47,250 nucleotides of DNA from JAJTGZ01 sp964403525 (GTDB lineage: Bacteria > Planctomycetota > Phycisphaerae > Phycisphaerales > UBA1924), in contig CAYOGE010000026.1 of the NCBI GenBank assembly GCA_964403525.1, forward strand, positions 1 through 47,250, given 5' to 3'. Below, piece after piece: positions 36,882 through 46,135 of this stretch. The notes under the pieces are model-generated. The model was not told where the DNA came from. It saw only the letters and a program-made list of their open reading frames with translations, and searched no databases. The stretch's first letter is position 1, and each line of letters starts with the position of its first letter. Made by a program: the position numbers and the translations under genes.

Positions 36882-38555
36882 TTGCTCATCCGCCCCACTA
36901 TCGTTCTGTCGCTCGCCGCGGGTTCGTGCGTAGCAGCCGCATCCGCCGACGTCGTGATCCAGCCCACGGCCGTCCCCGATACTTCGACCTGGCGCTCGTG
37001 CGTGCCGCCGACAAACGTCTACAACGGCAACGGCCTCTCGGCCCCGGCCACCGTCACCAGCAACTCGCCCATCCCGGCCGCCTGGCCGACCCACGGCACC
37101 GACGGGTGCAACAACATGTGGCACACCAGCTGTCCCGGCCAGAGTGGCTCGACGTGTGAAGGGGGTGACACCACGCCGTACATCGTCTTTGACCTGGGAA
37201 CGCTCTGGAACCTTACCGGTTTCCACCTCTGGAACCACAATCAAGTCGCCCCCGGCGGCGCGAGCGAGACCAACCGCGGCATCCGCAACATGAACGTGCA
37301 GGTCTCCGCCGACGGCATCAACTACAGCTCGAACGTCCCCTTCACCAACATGCTCCAGGGCCCCGGCTCAACGGCGTACGCCGGCGACGACTACGCGCTC
37401 CCCGCTTCCGGCGTGCGCTTCGTCAAGTTCACGGTCTTGAACAACTGGGGCAGCGCCACCGTCACGGGCATCAGCGAGATCCGCTTCAAGGGAGTGCCCC
37501 AGTTTGGGATCGTCTCGTCTGCGGTTACCCCCGGCACGGTCGAACTGTGCGGGCCACAGAACGCCGTCATCAGCACGCGCGTTGTAGGGCTCGCAGCGGG
37601 TGTGACGGCGACGGTCTCGGCGTCGGGCGGGCCGGTGCCCGGCGCTTCTGTCAGCATGCTTGACAACGGCCTTGGCGGCGACGCCGTCGCCGGCGACGGC
37701 ATCTACTCCGCGAGCGTTACCGTGCCCGCGGGCTATCCCCTCGGTGACGCGACGATCAACATCAGCGCATCGGACTCGCTCGGCCACACGGGCTCCGCGG
37801 CCGTCACACTCTCAGTGGCTGCCTGCGTGCCGACGTATGTCGAGAGCGGCGACGCCGGCGACCTCCCCGCGACCGCCGCGGTCGCCTCAGGCTCGGGCCC
37901 GCTGCAGCGCATCCGTGGCACGCTCTCGGCCAGCGACGTGGACATGTACCGCATCACGATCTGCGACGGCAACTCGTTCTCCGCCACGACCTTCGGCGGG
38001 ACCACGCTCGACACCCAGCTCTTCCTGTTCGACACCGCCGGGCTGGGCATCGCCTTCAACGACGACGTGCCCGACGGCCTGCCCGGTGACGCAACGCTGC
38101 AGTCGACGATCAACGGGTTCTTCAACAACGGCGACTACTACCTCGCCGTCACGCTCTACGACCGCGACCCGCAGGACGCCTCAGCCCAGGACCTGTGGCT
38201 CGACACGCCCTTCAACACCGTCCGCGCTCCCGACGGCGCTGGTGCATTCAACCCCGTCGCCGGGTGGACGGGCACCTTCGCCGGTACGGGCGCCTACGCG
38301 GTCAACCTGACCGGTGCCTGCTTTGTTCAGACGACGCCGTCGTGCCCGGCCGACATCGGCGTGACCGGCGGCACGCCCGGCCAGGACGGCGCCCTCAACA
38401 ACAACGACTTCATCGTCTTTATTGATTACTTCTTTGCCCAGCACCCGCTCGCCGACCGCGGGAGCACAGGCGGCGTGCCCGGCGCTGACGGAGTCTGGAA
38501 CAACAACGACTTTGTTGTTTTCATCGACCAGTTCTTCGCTGGTTGCGTCAACTGA
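36882..38555 (+). CDS. Secreted multidomain protein with C-terminal dockerin-like repeats
   Basis: This 557-residue protein starts at TTG 36882, 8 nt after AAGGAG; GTG 36873 is less likely because it overlaps that site. Signal peptide: LIRPTIVLSLAAGSCVAAA. Residues about 25-205 resemble an F5/8-type C (discoidin-like) domain, with YIVFDLGTLWNLTGFHLWNH and NVQVSADGINYSS. An Ig-like or choice-of-anchor region follows (MLDNGLGGDAVAGDGIYSAS), then a pre-peptidase C-terminal-type domain (DVDMYRITICDGNSFSATTF; NNGDYYLAVTLYDRD). The end is a paired repeat, GGTPGQDGALNNNDFIVFID and GGVPGADGVWNNNDFVVFID, after CPADIG. It resembles the Cys-bounded dockerin-like anchor I recall from Phycisphaerae. Role: cell surface or extracellular, ligand unknown. 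Confidence 0.88.
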   Translation: MLIRPTIVLSLAAGSCVAAASADVVIQPTAVPDTSTWRSCVPPTNVYNGNGLSAPATVTSNSPIPAAWPTHGTDGCNNMWHTSCPGQSGSTCEGGDTTPYIVFDLGTLWNLTGFHLWNHNQVAPGGASETNRGIRNMNVQVSADGINYSSNVPFTNMLQGPGSTAYAGDDYALPASGVRFVKFTVLNNWGSATVTGISEIRFKGVPQFGIVSSAVTPGTVELCGPQNAVISTRVVGLAAGVTATVSASGGPVPGASVSMLDNGLGGDAVAGDGIYSASVTVPAGYPLGDATINISASDSLGHTGSAAVTLSVAACVPTYVESGDAGDLPATAAVASGSGPLQRIRGTLSASDVDMYRITICDGNSFSATTFGGTTLDTQLFLFDTAGLGIAFNDDVPDGLPGDATLQSTINGFFNNGDYYLAVTLYDRDPQDASAQDLWLDTPFNTVRAPDGAGAFNPVAGWTGTFAGTGAYAVNLTGACFVQTTPSCPADIGVTGGTPGQDGALNNNDFIVFIDYFFAQHPLADRGSTGGVPGADGVWNNNDFVVFIDQFFAGCVN

Positions 38556-38581
38556 AGCACTCCGGTTGCCCGTTGATAGCC

Positions 38582-38611
38582 AAGGGCCCCGGCTCGTGCC
38601 GGGGCCTTTTT
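38582..38611 (+). terminator. Strong intrinsic terminator
   Basis: GGCCCCGGC-TCGT-GCCGGGGCC is a perfect 9-bp hairpin followed by TTTTT, 30 bp after the stop of the dockerin-anchored gene. Confidence 0.93.
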
Positions 38612-38684
38612 CGTGCCCATGCTCGACCCCGCGCTGCGTCACCGGGCTACTTCAGCTCCGCGGCGGCACCGTTCTTGTTTCGCT

Positions 38685-39728
38685 CTAGAAATTGGGTGTC
38701 GGCGCGCGGAACGTCGCCATGTCGATCGACTTGAAATAGTCGATCGTGCGTCCCAGGCCCTCGCGCAACTCGACCGTCGGCTGCCAGCCGAGCTTTGATT
38801 TCGCGAGCGTGATGTCCGGCTGGCGTTGGCGCGGGTCGTCGGCGGGGAGCGGCTTGTGCACGATCTTCGACCTGCTGCCGGTGAGCTCGACGATCGTCTG
38901 CGCCAGCTGCGCCATCGTGTACTCGGTCGGGTTGCCGATGTTCACCGGGCCAACGAATCCGTCTGAGCCCGGCGCTCCCTTGGGCCCGCCAACGTTCATC
39001 ATCGCGATCAGGCCCCGCACCAGGTCGTCTACGTAGCAGAACGACCGCGACTGCGAACCGTCGCCGAAGAGCGTGATGTCCTCACCCGCCAGCGCCTGGC
39101 GGATGAAGTTGCTCACCACCCGTCCGTCGTAGGGGTGCATCCGCGGCCCGTAAGTATTGAAAATCCGCACGACGCGGATCGACACGCGGTTGCTGCGGTA
39201 GTAGTCGAAGAAGAGCGTCTCCGCCGCACGCTTGCCCTCGTCGTAGCACGCCCGCGGGCCAATAGGGTTGACGCTGCCGCGGTAGCTCTCCGGCTGCGGG
39301 TGGACCTCCGGATCGCCGTAGACCTCGCTCGTGGACGCCTGCAGGATGCGGGCGCGGCAGCGCTTCGCCATGCCCAGCATGTTGATCGCCCCGAGCACGC
39401 TCGTCTTCATCGTCTTGATCGGGTTGTACTGGTAGTGCCCCGGCGCGGCGGGGCAGGCGAGGTTGTAGATCTCGTCAACTTCCAGCCAGATCTCCCGCGT
39501 GACGTCGTGCCGGACGAACTCGAAGTTCGGCCGCCCCAGCAGGTGAACGATGTTGCTCTTCTGGCTCGTGAACAGGTTGTCCAGGCAGATCACATCGTGG
39601 CCCTGCTCGACGAGCCTGTCGCACAGGTGCGAGCCGAGAAAGCCGGCCCCGCCGGTCACCAGCACCCGCTTGACGGTGTTGTGGACGCTCGCGGCGGTTG
39701 CAGTCGGGGGAGTAGTTGAAGAGGGCAC
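38685..39728 (-). CDS. UDP-glucuronate decarboxylase (UDP-xylose synthase) family
   Basis: This 347-residue extended short-chain dehydrogenase would convert UDP-glucuronate to UDP-xylose for surface polysaccharides. The NAD site is VLVTGGAGFLGSHLCDRL. Family-specific features are NLACPAAPGHYQYNPIKTMK, STSEVYGDPEVHPQPE, the catalytic YDEGKR (YxxxK), VRIFNTYGPRMHPYDGRVV and SRSFCYVDDLVRGLI. These match the UXS branch more closely than dTDP-glucose dehydratases. It starts at GTG 39728 with AAGGA upstream and follows the LysM gene by 7 bp, so the two are probably co-transcribed. Confidence 0.92.
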   Translation of the reverse strand: MPSSTTPPTATAASVHNTVKRVLVTGGAGFLGSHLCDRLVEQGHDVICLDNLFTSQKSNIVHLLGRPNFEFVRHDVTREIWLEVDEIYNLACPAAPGHYQYNPIKTMKTSVLGAINMLGMAKRCRARILQASTSEVYGDPEVHPQPESYRGSVNPIGPRACYDEGKRAAETLFFDYYRSNRVSIRVVRIFNTYGPRMHPYDGRVVSNFIRQALAGEDITLFGDGSQSRSFCYVDDLVRGLIAMMNVGGPKGAPGSDGFVGPVNIGNPTEYTMAQLAQTIVELTGSRSKIVHKPLPADDPRQRQPDITLAKSKLGWQPTVELREGLGRTIDYFKSIDMATFRAPTPNF

Positions 39729-39735
39729 GGCGGTT

Positions 39736-40431
39736 TCAGTCCTTAGGCGGAATGTGGATCGTCATGCCGGCCCTGAGCTTTTCCGGCTTATCGAGCTGGT
39801 CGCTGTTGGCCTCCAGGATCGCCTTCCAGCGGGTCGTCGTCCCGTAGTAGCGCTTGGAGATCGCCCCGAGCGTTTCGCCAGCGGCGACGGTGTGCTCGAT
39901 CGCACCGCCAGAGTTGGCCGAATCAGCGGGCGGAGAGGCATCGGCAACGCCCGGCACCTCCTCGACACGCCCCTGGATGTTGGTCGGGTCCTTCGGGATG
40001 CGCAGGCGGGTGCGCCCCGCGTAGAGCTTGTCGGGCGTCACGAACGGGTTTGACCTTGAGATTGCCTCGGCGTGTTTCGCGGTGCCAAAGACCCGCTTGC
40101 TGATCGCCGCAAAGGAGTTATCGCCCTTCTGAACCGTGTACTCGGTGAATTCCGGCGGAACCAGCCGCTTGCCCGGCAACGGCGTCTCGGGCTGCGGCGG
40201 CTGAGACTGGCCGGGGAGGGGGGCGACCGGCAGCGGCGTCGCAGGCCCGGGGGGAGCCGTACGCATGGGATCGACCGAAACGAGAGCCTTGGCAAGATCA
40301 GGAGGCTGGCCGTAGGTAATCCCGCCGCCTGAAGCGCCGCCCGGGTGCGGCTTATAGAGCCAGAAAACCGCGACCCACACGGCCAGCAGCACGGCCATGG
40401 CAAGAACGAGTTTGGAGGGGCTGCGCGTCAT
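39736..40431 (-). CDS. Membrane-anchored protein with two LysM domains
   Basis: This 231-residue protein has one N-terminal membrane helix (LVLAMAVLLAVWVAVFWLY) after a short basic cytoplasmic tail. A Pro-rich linker follows (about 30-95), then two LysM domains: YTVQKGDNSFAAISKRVFG (about 98-148) and HTVAAGETLGAISKRYYG (about 183-230). LysM binds peptidoglycan or chitin-like glycans, so this probably tethers the membrane to the wall; no catalytic domain is present. TACACT (40453-40448 on the minus strand) may be its -10 box, giving a leader of about 10 nt. Confidence 0.9.
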   Translation of the reverse strand: MTRSPSKLVLAMAVLLAVWVAVFWLYKPHPGGASGGGITYGQPPDLAKALVSVDPMRTAPPGPATPLPVAPLPGQSQPPQPETPLPGKRLVPPEFTEYTVQKGDNSFAAISKRVFGTAKHAEAISRSNPFVTPDKLYAGRTRLRIPKDPTNIQGRVEEVPGVADASPPADSANSGGAIEHTVAAGETLGAISKRYYGTTTRWKAILEANSDQLDKPEKLRAGMTIHIPPKD

Positions 40432-40584
40432 GGTGGATACCGGGCAAAGTGTACGACCACCGATGCCGGTAAGGGTGGATCATCGGTCATCTGCGCGTGT
40501 AACTGACAGCGGACGCACATCGATGCCAGCCGGGGAGGCGGGGGAAAGCGCAACGGCTGCGTGGGCACGCCCGGGGGGCGGTCC

Positions 40585-43500
40585 TCAGACGGTCTGGGCC
40601 GTGTAATTCGGCTTCGTTCCGGGGCGCTGGGTCGGGTCGTCCTTGTGAACCCACACGATCGGAGCGGCGATGAAGATCGACGAGTACGTGCCGGTCACCA
40701 CGCCGATCATGAACGTAAAGGCAAACGGACGGATCGCCTCGCCACCGAACAGGAAGAGCATCAGCGTCGCGAGCATCGTCAACCCGCTGGTGATCACCGT
40801 GCGGCTGATCGTCTGGTTGATCGAGTCGTTGACGACCTTCCGCGTCGCGTAGGGGAGCTTGCCCTTGGTCTCGCGGATGCGGTCCATCACGATGACCGTG
40901 TCGTTGAGCGAGTAGCCGAGGATCGTCAGCACGGCCGCGACGACGTTGAGGTCGATCTTGAACGGTCCGATGCCGACCGCGTCGGCGAACGGGCGCCAGT
41001 GCTGGACCAGCGGCTCGCACAGCGCGATCAGGCCCACGGCCACTACACAGTCGTGCAGCGTGCTCAGGATGGCGCCGATCGAGTACCGGAAGCTCTGGAA
41101 CCGCAGCCAGATATAGATGATGATCAAGACGGTCGAGAGCACCACCGATATCGCCGCCTGCGCAGCAAAGCTCTGCGCGATCGCCGCGCTGAACGACTCC
41201 ACACCGGCCAGCGATGTCGACCTCGCCATCGCGTCCTTCACCAGCGACCACTCCTGGGTCCGCAGCGAGACCGACCAGCGGTCTGGGTCGCGGGCAAAGT
41301 CGGCGTTCTCGTCGTAGACCAGCAGCGCAGCGCTCTGCACCTCGTTCTCGTTGCCCACCAGCACAACCCACTTGTGCGAGCGCCCGCGGCTGGCCTCGTG
41401 CGCCGGGTCGCCCTGCAACTGGCGGAGGCGCTCGTTGAGCTGCGAAAGCGTCGGGCGGGGGTTCATGTCCTCAACCAGGATCACGGCTCCGCCCTTGAAG
41501 TCACCCGTCGGCACCCGCAGGCCCAGCTGCCCGATGCTGTCGGCCAGTGAATCAGAGAGGAGCGGCTTGACCGGGCTCGCCTGAGCGTCGGCCGCGTCCA
41601 TCCCCTTGAACTTGATCGCCGGTTGGACATCGACGACGTCGGAGAAGGCGTTGAGCACCTTCTGCTGCACGGAGGCAGAGTCCTTGTCGGTCGTCTTGAT
41701 CGCGAAACGGCTCGACTTTGCCGAGTCTTCCTTGCTGGGGTTGATCGCCAGGACCTTTGGCGCGGTGATCCCCTGCGACTCGGCGCGGGTCTGGGCGTCG
41801 GCCCGCGTCATCAGCAAGGGCTTGCCGTCGGGCCCGTCCTTGAGCTGAACCGTGATCTTTGTCCCGCCGCGGAAGTCGTTGTCGAACAGCGCCGCTCCCT
41901 CGCTGTAGACGGCGACGAAGCTCAGCACCACGAAGAGCCCCGACACCCCCAGCATCAGGTAGCGGTACTTCATCCAGTCGATGTGCGGGTTGAACGAGCG
42001 GGCGATGATCGGGAACCGCAGCGCCAGCATCGAGCCGTTCCGCCACCCGAACTTCTCGACGAGGATGCTGAAGATCACCCGGGTCACGTAGAGCTGGGTG
42101 AAGAACGTCGTCAGCGAGCCCACGATCATGATGATCGCGAACCCCTTGATCTCCTGGGTCCCGAAGAACGCCAGAACCACACTCACGATGAAGTTCGTCG
42201 TGTTACCGTCAACGATCGACGCCATCGCGCGGCTGTAGCCCAGCCGGATCGCGGTCCGGAAGTCGGCCCCGTGCTCGATCTCTTCACGCACGCGCTCGTA
42301 GATCAGCACGTTCGCGTCGACCGCCATGCCGAACGTGAGGATCACGCCCGCGATGCCCGGCAGCGAGAAGGCCGCGTGGTTGATCGCCATCAGGCCCAGG
42401 ATCATGATCGCGTTGACGCACAGCGCAAGCACCGCGATCAGGCCGCAGCCGAAGTAGTAGACGATCATGAATGCAGCGACAAGCACGAAGGCGATGACGC
42501 CCGCCTTGAGCCCGCTCTGCAGGTTGTCTGCGCCGAGTTCGGGGCCGACGGTGCTCTCGCTCACCGGCTCGGGGCTGAGCTTGGCGGCCATCGATCCCGC
42601 GCCCAGCACGCGCACGATGTAGTCGATCTCCGCCGGCTCAACGCCGGTGATCCGCCCCTGGCTGCTGATGCGGCTCTGCAGGTTCGGCGCGGTGTAGACC
42701 TGGTCGTCCAGCAGCACGGCCATCTGCCGCCCGACGTTCGCGCCCGTCAGTTCACCGAGCTTCGACGCGCCCAGCGGGTCCATGTCGAAGCGGACGGCCG
42801 GCTTGCCGATCTCGTCGGCCGTGCGCCCGGCGCCGATGACGGCCCAGTTGCCCTCGGCCTGCGTGAGGCGCATGCCGGGGGTGTCGTAGCAGAGCATGTA
42901 CGGCTCGCCGTCGAACGTCTCGACGACGTACCGCATGTTCGCGAAGAAGCCGGAGGGGTTCTCCTCATAGCGCCGGTTGTCGTCGGAGCTGCGGAACCAC
43001 GTCTCGACCTTGTTCAGCTTGAACCAGCGTGCCTCGCCGCTCTGCACCGCCAGCGGGCCGCCCTCGCGGAGCTTCTTGCGGAGCTCCGGCTCCTGCGCGT
43101 TCTCGCCCAGCGCAACGGTGATGCGGAAGTCGAGCACGCCCGCGCCCTTGAGCAGGCGGCGCACGTCGGCCGGGTCGTCCAGCGTCGACCGCTCCTTCTG
43201 GTAGGCGGTCCACTTCTCAACGATGCGGTCGATCTGCGCAACCGCGCCGGGGTGGGCGTTCTTCAGACGCTCCAGCGCACGCTTGCGCGGGCTGGGGACA
43301 GAGTCGTAACCGCCCGTGGAGTTCTGGAACTTCGGGTCGACGTCGCTGAGCTCCAGCACCCGCCGCACTTCCGGTGCGCTCAGCACCGATGAGAGCGCGG
43401 CCTTCTTCGCTTCTTCATAAGCGATCGTGGCCTTTCCGGCCGGGGCGGCCAGCGTGAAGGCCTCGTCGGAGATCGAATTCAGCGCATCCTGGTACGGCTT

Positions 43501-44091
43501 GAGCAGTGCGGGGTCGGGGTTCTGGGCGCGGACGGTCGCGAGCTGCTGCTCGGCGGCGACGCGCCGGACCTCAAGCTCCGCCAGGGCGCTGGAAACCTTG
43601 GCCCGCTCGGCGACGAGCGCATCGGCGGCATCGGCCGCCTTCTGGAACGTCGCGAGACGGTCGGGGTCGCCGGCGCAGATCTTCGCCAGTTCGGCGGTCC
43701 GCTCCGGCGCCGGGAGGGCCATGAGCCGGTCGAGGCGGTCGGCGGTGACGTTGGTCTCACCCAGCGCGGCAAGGGCATCCTCAAACTCGGCCTTGAGGTC
43801 CTTCATCCGCTTGTTGGGGAGCGGCATCGTGATCTCGATGCGGTTGCCACCCTGCACCACCAGCGTGATGCCCATCACGTTGTTGGGGTCGAGCCGGCGC
43901 GCGATGAGGTCGCGCACGCGGTTGATCGTGTCGGGCGGGTCGGTGGCGCGGATGTCGACCTGGTAGACCAGCGTCGAGCCGCCGGCCAGGTCCTTGTCCA
44001 GCTTGAGCTTCTTCTCGGGGGGAAGGATCGAGATCCCCACCACCGCGACAACGAAGAGGATGAAAATCAGGTGCCGGTAGACGTACCGCAT
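40585..44091 (-). CDS. secDF: Protein translocase subunit SecDF (fused)
   Basis: This 1168-residue fusion of SecD and SecF uses the proton gradient to complete protein export through SecYEG. ATG 44091 is chosen because it starts directly before TM1 (RYVYRHLIFILFVVAVVG). SecD part: LDKDLAGGSTLVYQVD, a large periplasmic region, TVGPELGADNLQSGLKAGV, and GIAGVILTFGMAVDANVLIY with the proton-relay Asp, then ERVREE. SecF part from about 700: FRGGTKITVQL, GAILSTLHDCVVAVGLIAL and LGYSLNDTVIVMDRIRE. The first periplasmic region contains an extra Ala/Glu-rich, probably coiled-coil stretch of about 150 residues (around 110-260). The gene follows yajC by about 100 bp. Confidence 0.95.
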   Translation of the reverse strand: MRYVYRHLIFILFVVAVVGISILPPEKKLKLDKDLAGGSTLVYQVDIRATDPPDTINRVRDLIARRLDPNNVMGITLVVQGGNRIEITMPLPNKRMKDLKAEFEDALAALGETNVTADRLDRLMALPAPERTAELAKICAGDPDRLATFQKAADAADALVAERAKVSSALAELEVRRVAAEQQLATVRAQNPDPALLKPYQDALNSISDEAFTLAAPAGKATIAYEEAKKAALSSVLSAPEVRRVLELSDVDPKFQNSTGGYDSVPSPRKRALERLKNAHPGAVAQIDRIVEKWTAYQKERSTLDDPADVRRLLKGAGVLDFRITVALGENAQEPELRKKLREGGPLAVQSGEARWFKLNKVETWFRSSDDNRRYEENPSGFFANMRYVVETFDGEPYMLCYDTPGMRLTQAEGNWAVIGAGRTADEIGKPAVRFDMDPLGASKLGELTGANVGRQMAVLLDDQVYTAPNLQSRISSQGRITGVEPAEIDYIVRVLGAGSMAAKLSPEPVSESTVGPELGADNLQSGLKAGVIAFVLVAAFMIVYYFGCGLIAVLALCVNAIMILGLMAINHAAFSLPGIAGVILTFGMAVDANVLIYERVREEIEHGADFRTAIRLGYSRAMASIVDGNTTNFIVSVVLAFFGTQEIKGFAIIMIVGSLTTFFTQLYVTRVIFSILVEKFGWRNGSMLALRFPIIARSFNPHIDWMKYRYLMLGVSGLFVVLSFVAVYSEGAALFDNDFRGGTKITVQLKDGPDGKPLLMTRADAQTRAESQGITAPKVLAINPSKEDSAKSSRFAIKTTDKDSASVQQKVLNAFSDVVDVQPAIKFKGMDAADAQASPVKPLLSDSLADSIGQLGLRVPTGDFKGGAVILVEDMNPRPTLSQLNERLRQLQGDPAHEASRGRSHKWVVLVGNENEVQSAALLVYDENADFARDPDRWSVSLRTQEWSLVKDAMARSTSLAGVESFSAAIAQSFAAQAAISVVLSTVLIIIYIWLRFQSFRYSIGAILSTLHDCVVAVGLIALCEPLVQHWRPFADAVGIGPFKIDLNVVAAVLTILGYSLNDTVIVMDRIRETKGKLPYATRKVVNDSINQTISRTVITSGLTMLATLMLFLFGGEAIRPFAFTFMIGVVTGTYSSIFIAAPIVWVHKDDPTQRPGTKPNYTAQTV

Positions 44092-44190
44092 AGGGTCTCG
44101 CAAAGAACACTGGCAGAGGCCGGGGTGGGGCCGGAAAGGCGGAACGCCGGCCCCGATGAGGGAGCAGGCTTGAAGGTCACACGTTGTGGA

Positions 44191-44670
44191 TCAGGCGATG
44201 GCCTTGACGCCGTCGGGCTTGGTCGAGCGGTTGAGCACGGCGGTGATCGCCGAGCGGCTCACACGCACGCGCGTGTTGGTGATCTCGTCGACGCGCAGGA
44301 CAACCTCGGTGTCGTTGATCTCGGCGATGTTGCCGATCATGCCGCCGGCGGTCTGCACCTTGTCGTTGCGCTGCAGGCTGGCCATGAGCTCGGCCCGCTT
44401 CTTGGTCTCCTTGCGGTTGCCAAGGAACATGAAGATCATCAGCGCTGCGATCGGCAGCATCATGATCAGCATCATGCTGCCGCCGCCCTGCGCCTGCTGA
44501 GGGGCAGCGACCGGGGCGCCCGTCGGCTGGACCGTGCCGGTCTGGCCGCTGGCGGCCGGCGCAACCGTGCCCACCACGGCATCGGACCGGGTGAAGTTGC
44601 CCGCCGCGGGGGCGGCCTGCGGGGTGGTGGCGTTCGAGGGGGCGACGGGTGAGGCGGTCGGTTGCAGCAT
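44191..44670 (-). CDS. yajC: Preprotein translocase subunit YajC
   Basis: This 159-residue protein joins SecDF in the holotranslocon. The single membrane helix is MMLIMMLPIAALMIFMFLGN, followed by the family signature RKETKKRAELMASLQRNDKV and VQTAGGMIGNIAEINDTEVV. The N-terminal 65 residues are an Ala/Pro/Thr/Gln-rich extension absent from typical YajC of about 90-110 residues. ATG 44670 has AGGA upstream at slightly long spacing. It sits between tgt and secDF, the usual order. Confidence 0.94.
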   Translation of the reverse strand: MLQPTASPVAPSNATTPQAAPAAGNFTRSDAVVGTVAPAASGQTGTVQPTGAPVAAPQQAQGGGSMMLIMMLPIAALMIFMFLGNRKETKKRAELMASLQRNDKVQTAGGMIGNIAEINDTEVVLRVDEITNTRVRVSRSAITAVLNRSTKPDGVKAIA

Positions 44671-44846
44671 GGACGGGGTTCCTGATCGAAGAAGCGTTCG
44701 GAGCGATCGCTCCGCACAAAGCCCGATCCTTCCCGAGCGGTTGCCGGAGGGGGAGGGGGGTGTAAGGGGGCAAGTCTAGGCGACATACCCGCGCTTTCTG
44801 GCCCTCGCTGGTGAGCCTGATACCGCCCGCTAGGCCTCTGTCGGGG

Positions 44847-44878
44847 GGGGCGGTCAGGGAGAAGCGGGGCGGTCAGGG
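44847..44878. repeat. 13-bp direct repeat across the tgt stop codon
   Basis: GGGGCGGTCAGGG occurs at 44847-44859 and 44866-44878, a 19-bp period. The second copy contains the tgt stop codon on the minus strand, so the stop and its flank are repeated downstream. Confidence 0.85.
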
Positions 44879-46135
44879 GATGGGGAGTCCATCCGCCGCG
44901 ATCGGCCAGCGTTTCACCAGCCCCTGCCAGTCATCGGTGGTGATCGTCGCGCGCAGGTCAGCCATGAAGCGCTGGAAGTGGCGCAGGTTGTGGAGCGAGA
45001 CGAGCATCGGCCCGAGCATCTCGCCCGCCATGAAGAGGTGACGCAGGTACGCGCGCGTAAACGGCGGGCCGCCGCCGGGCGGCGCACACGCGTAGCAGTC
45101 GCACGGGGGGATCGCCCCATCGTCGCTGCCGGGCCAGATGGGGAGCGTGTCGTCGCTGTACTTGGCGTTGCGCAGGCGCACCTGCCCCACGGGTGTGAAG
45201 GCGTTGGCGTTGCGGGCGTTGCGCGTCGGCAGCACGCAGTCGAACATGTCCACACCCGCCAGCGCTGCCCCCAGCAGGTCGCGCTCGTACCCGACACCCA
45301 TGAGGTAGCGCGGCTTCGACTCCGGCAGCAGCGGCGCGGTGTGGCGCACCACCGCCATGATCTGCTCGAACGTCTCACCCACCGCGACGCCGCCGATGGC
45401 GAACCCCGGCAGGTCGAGCTGCGTGAGCCGCTCGGCCGACCACGTGCGTTCCTCAAGCAGCGTCCCTCCCTGGATGATCCCAAAGAGCGCCTGGTCATCC
45501 TTGCGCTGGTGCGCTTGCCAGCAGCGCTCCAGCCAGAGGGCGGTGCGCTCGTTGGCGGTGCGGACGCGCTTGGCGTAATCGCCGGTGCTGGCAACCTTGT
45601 CGCGCTTGAGCACGCGCGTGAGCCGCGCATCGTCGGGGTCAGCCTCGACCGACCCCGCGCTCGCGCTTGGCGGGCAGTCGTCGAAGGCCATGATGATGTC
45701 GGCGCCCAACTGGTTCTGCACCCGGATCGCCCGCTGCGGCGACAGGTGGATCGACGAGCCATCGACGATCGACTTGAACGTCACACCCTCATCCGAGAGC
45801 GTGTTGAGGTCGGCCATCGAGAAGGCCTGGTACCCGCCGCTGTCGGTGAGGATCGGCCCGCGCCAGTTCATCAGCGCGTGGACCCCTTCCTTTCCCCCCA
45901 CCTTCTCCACCAGGTCGGCGCCGGGCCGCAGCATCAGGTGGTAGGTGTTGGCGAGGCAGATCTGCGCCCCGGTCTGCGCCAGCATGTCGGGCAGCACACC
46001 CTTCACCGTGCCGCGCGTCCCCACCGGCATGAAGGCGGGTGTGTCGAACGCGCCGTGGGGTGTGTGCACGCGACCGAGCCGGGCGCGCGTCGAGCGCGAC
46101 CTGGCCAGCAACTCGTAGCGGAGGGGCGAGGGCAT
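44873..46135 (-). CDS. tgt: Queuine tRNA-guanine ribosyltransferase
   Basis: This 420-residue enzyme exchanges guanine-34 for preQ1 in tRNAs with GUN anticodons. Motifs: TPAFMPVGTRGTVKG, CLANTYHLMLRPG, ILTDSGGYQAFSM (catalytic Asp), QNQLGADIIMAFDDCP, GGVAVGE, YLMGVGYERDLLGA, and MFDCVLPTRNARN (nucleophilic Asp). The zinc site is CDCYAC followed by a His in LVSLHNLRHF. Its ATG follows the rhomboid stop immediately (TGAATG), so translation is probably coupled. It lies upstream of yajC-secDF, as in many bacteria. Confidence 0.96.
   Translation of the reverse strand: MPSPLRYELLARSRSTRARLGRVHTPHGAFDTPAFMPVGTRGTVKGVLPDMLAQTGAQICLANTYHLMLRPGADLVEKVGGKEGVHALMNWRGPILTDSGGYQAFSMADLNTLSDEGVTFKSIVDGSSIHLSPQRAIRVQNQLGADIIMAFDDCPPSASAGSVEADPDDARLTRVLKRDKVASTGDYAKRVRTANERTALWLERCWQAHQRKDDQALFGIIQGGTLLEERTWSAERLTQLDLPGFAIGGVAVGETFEQIMAVVRHTAPLLPESKPRYLMGVGYERDLLGAALAGVDMFDCVLPTRNARNANAFTPVGQVRLRNAKYSDDTLPIWPGSDDGAIPPCDCYACAPPGGGPPFTRAYLRHLFMAGEMLGPMLVSLHNLRHFQRFMADLRATITTDDWQGLVKRWPIAADGLPIP

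Noticed and set aside
41623..43392. 589-codon open frame on the plus strand
   Set aside because: Antisense shadow of secDF, with no recognisable domain.
44750..44880. G-rich tracts between tgt and yajC as a regulatory G-quadruplex
   Set aside because: The G runs are irregular and common in this GC-rich sequence; nothing distinguishes them from background.
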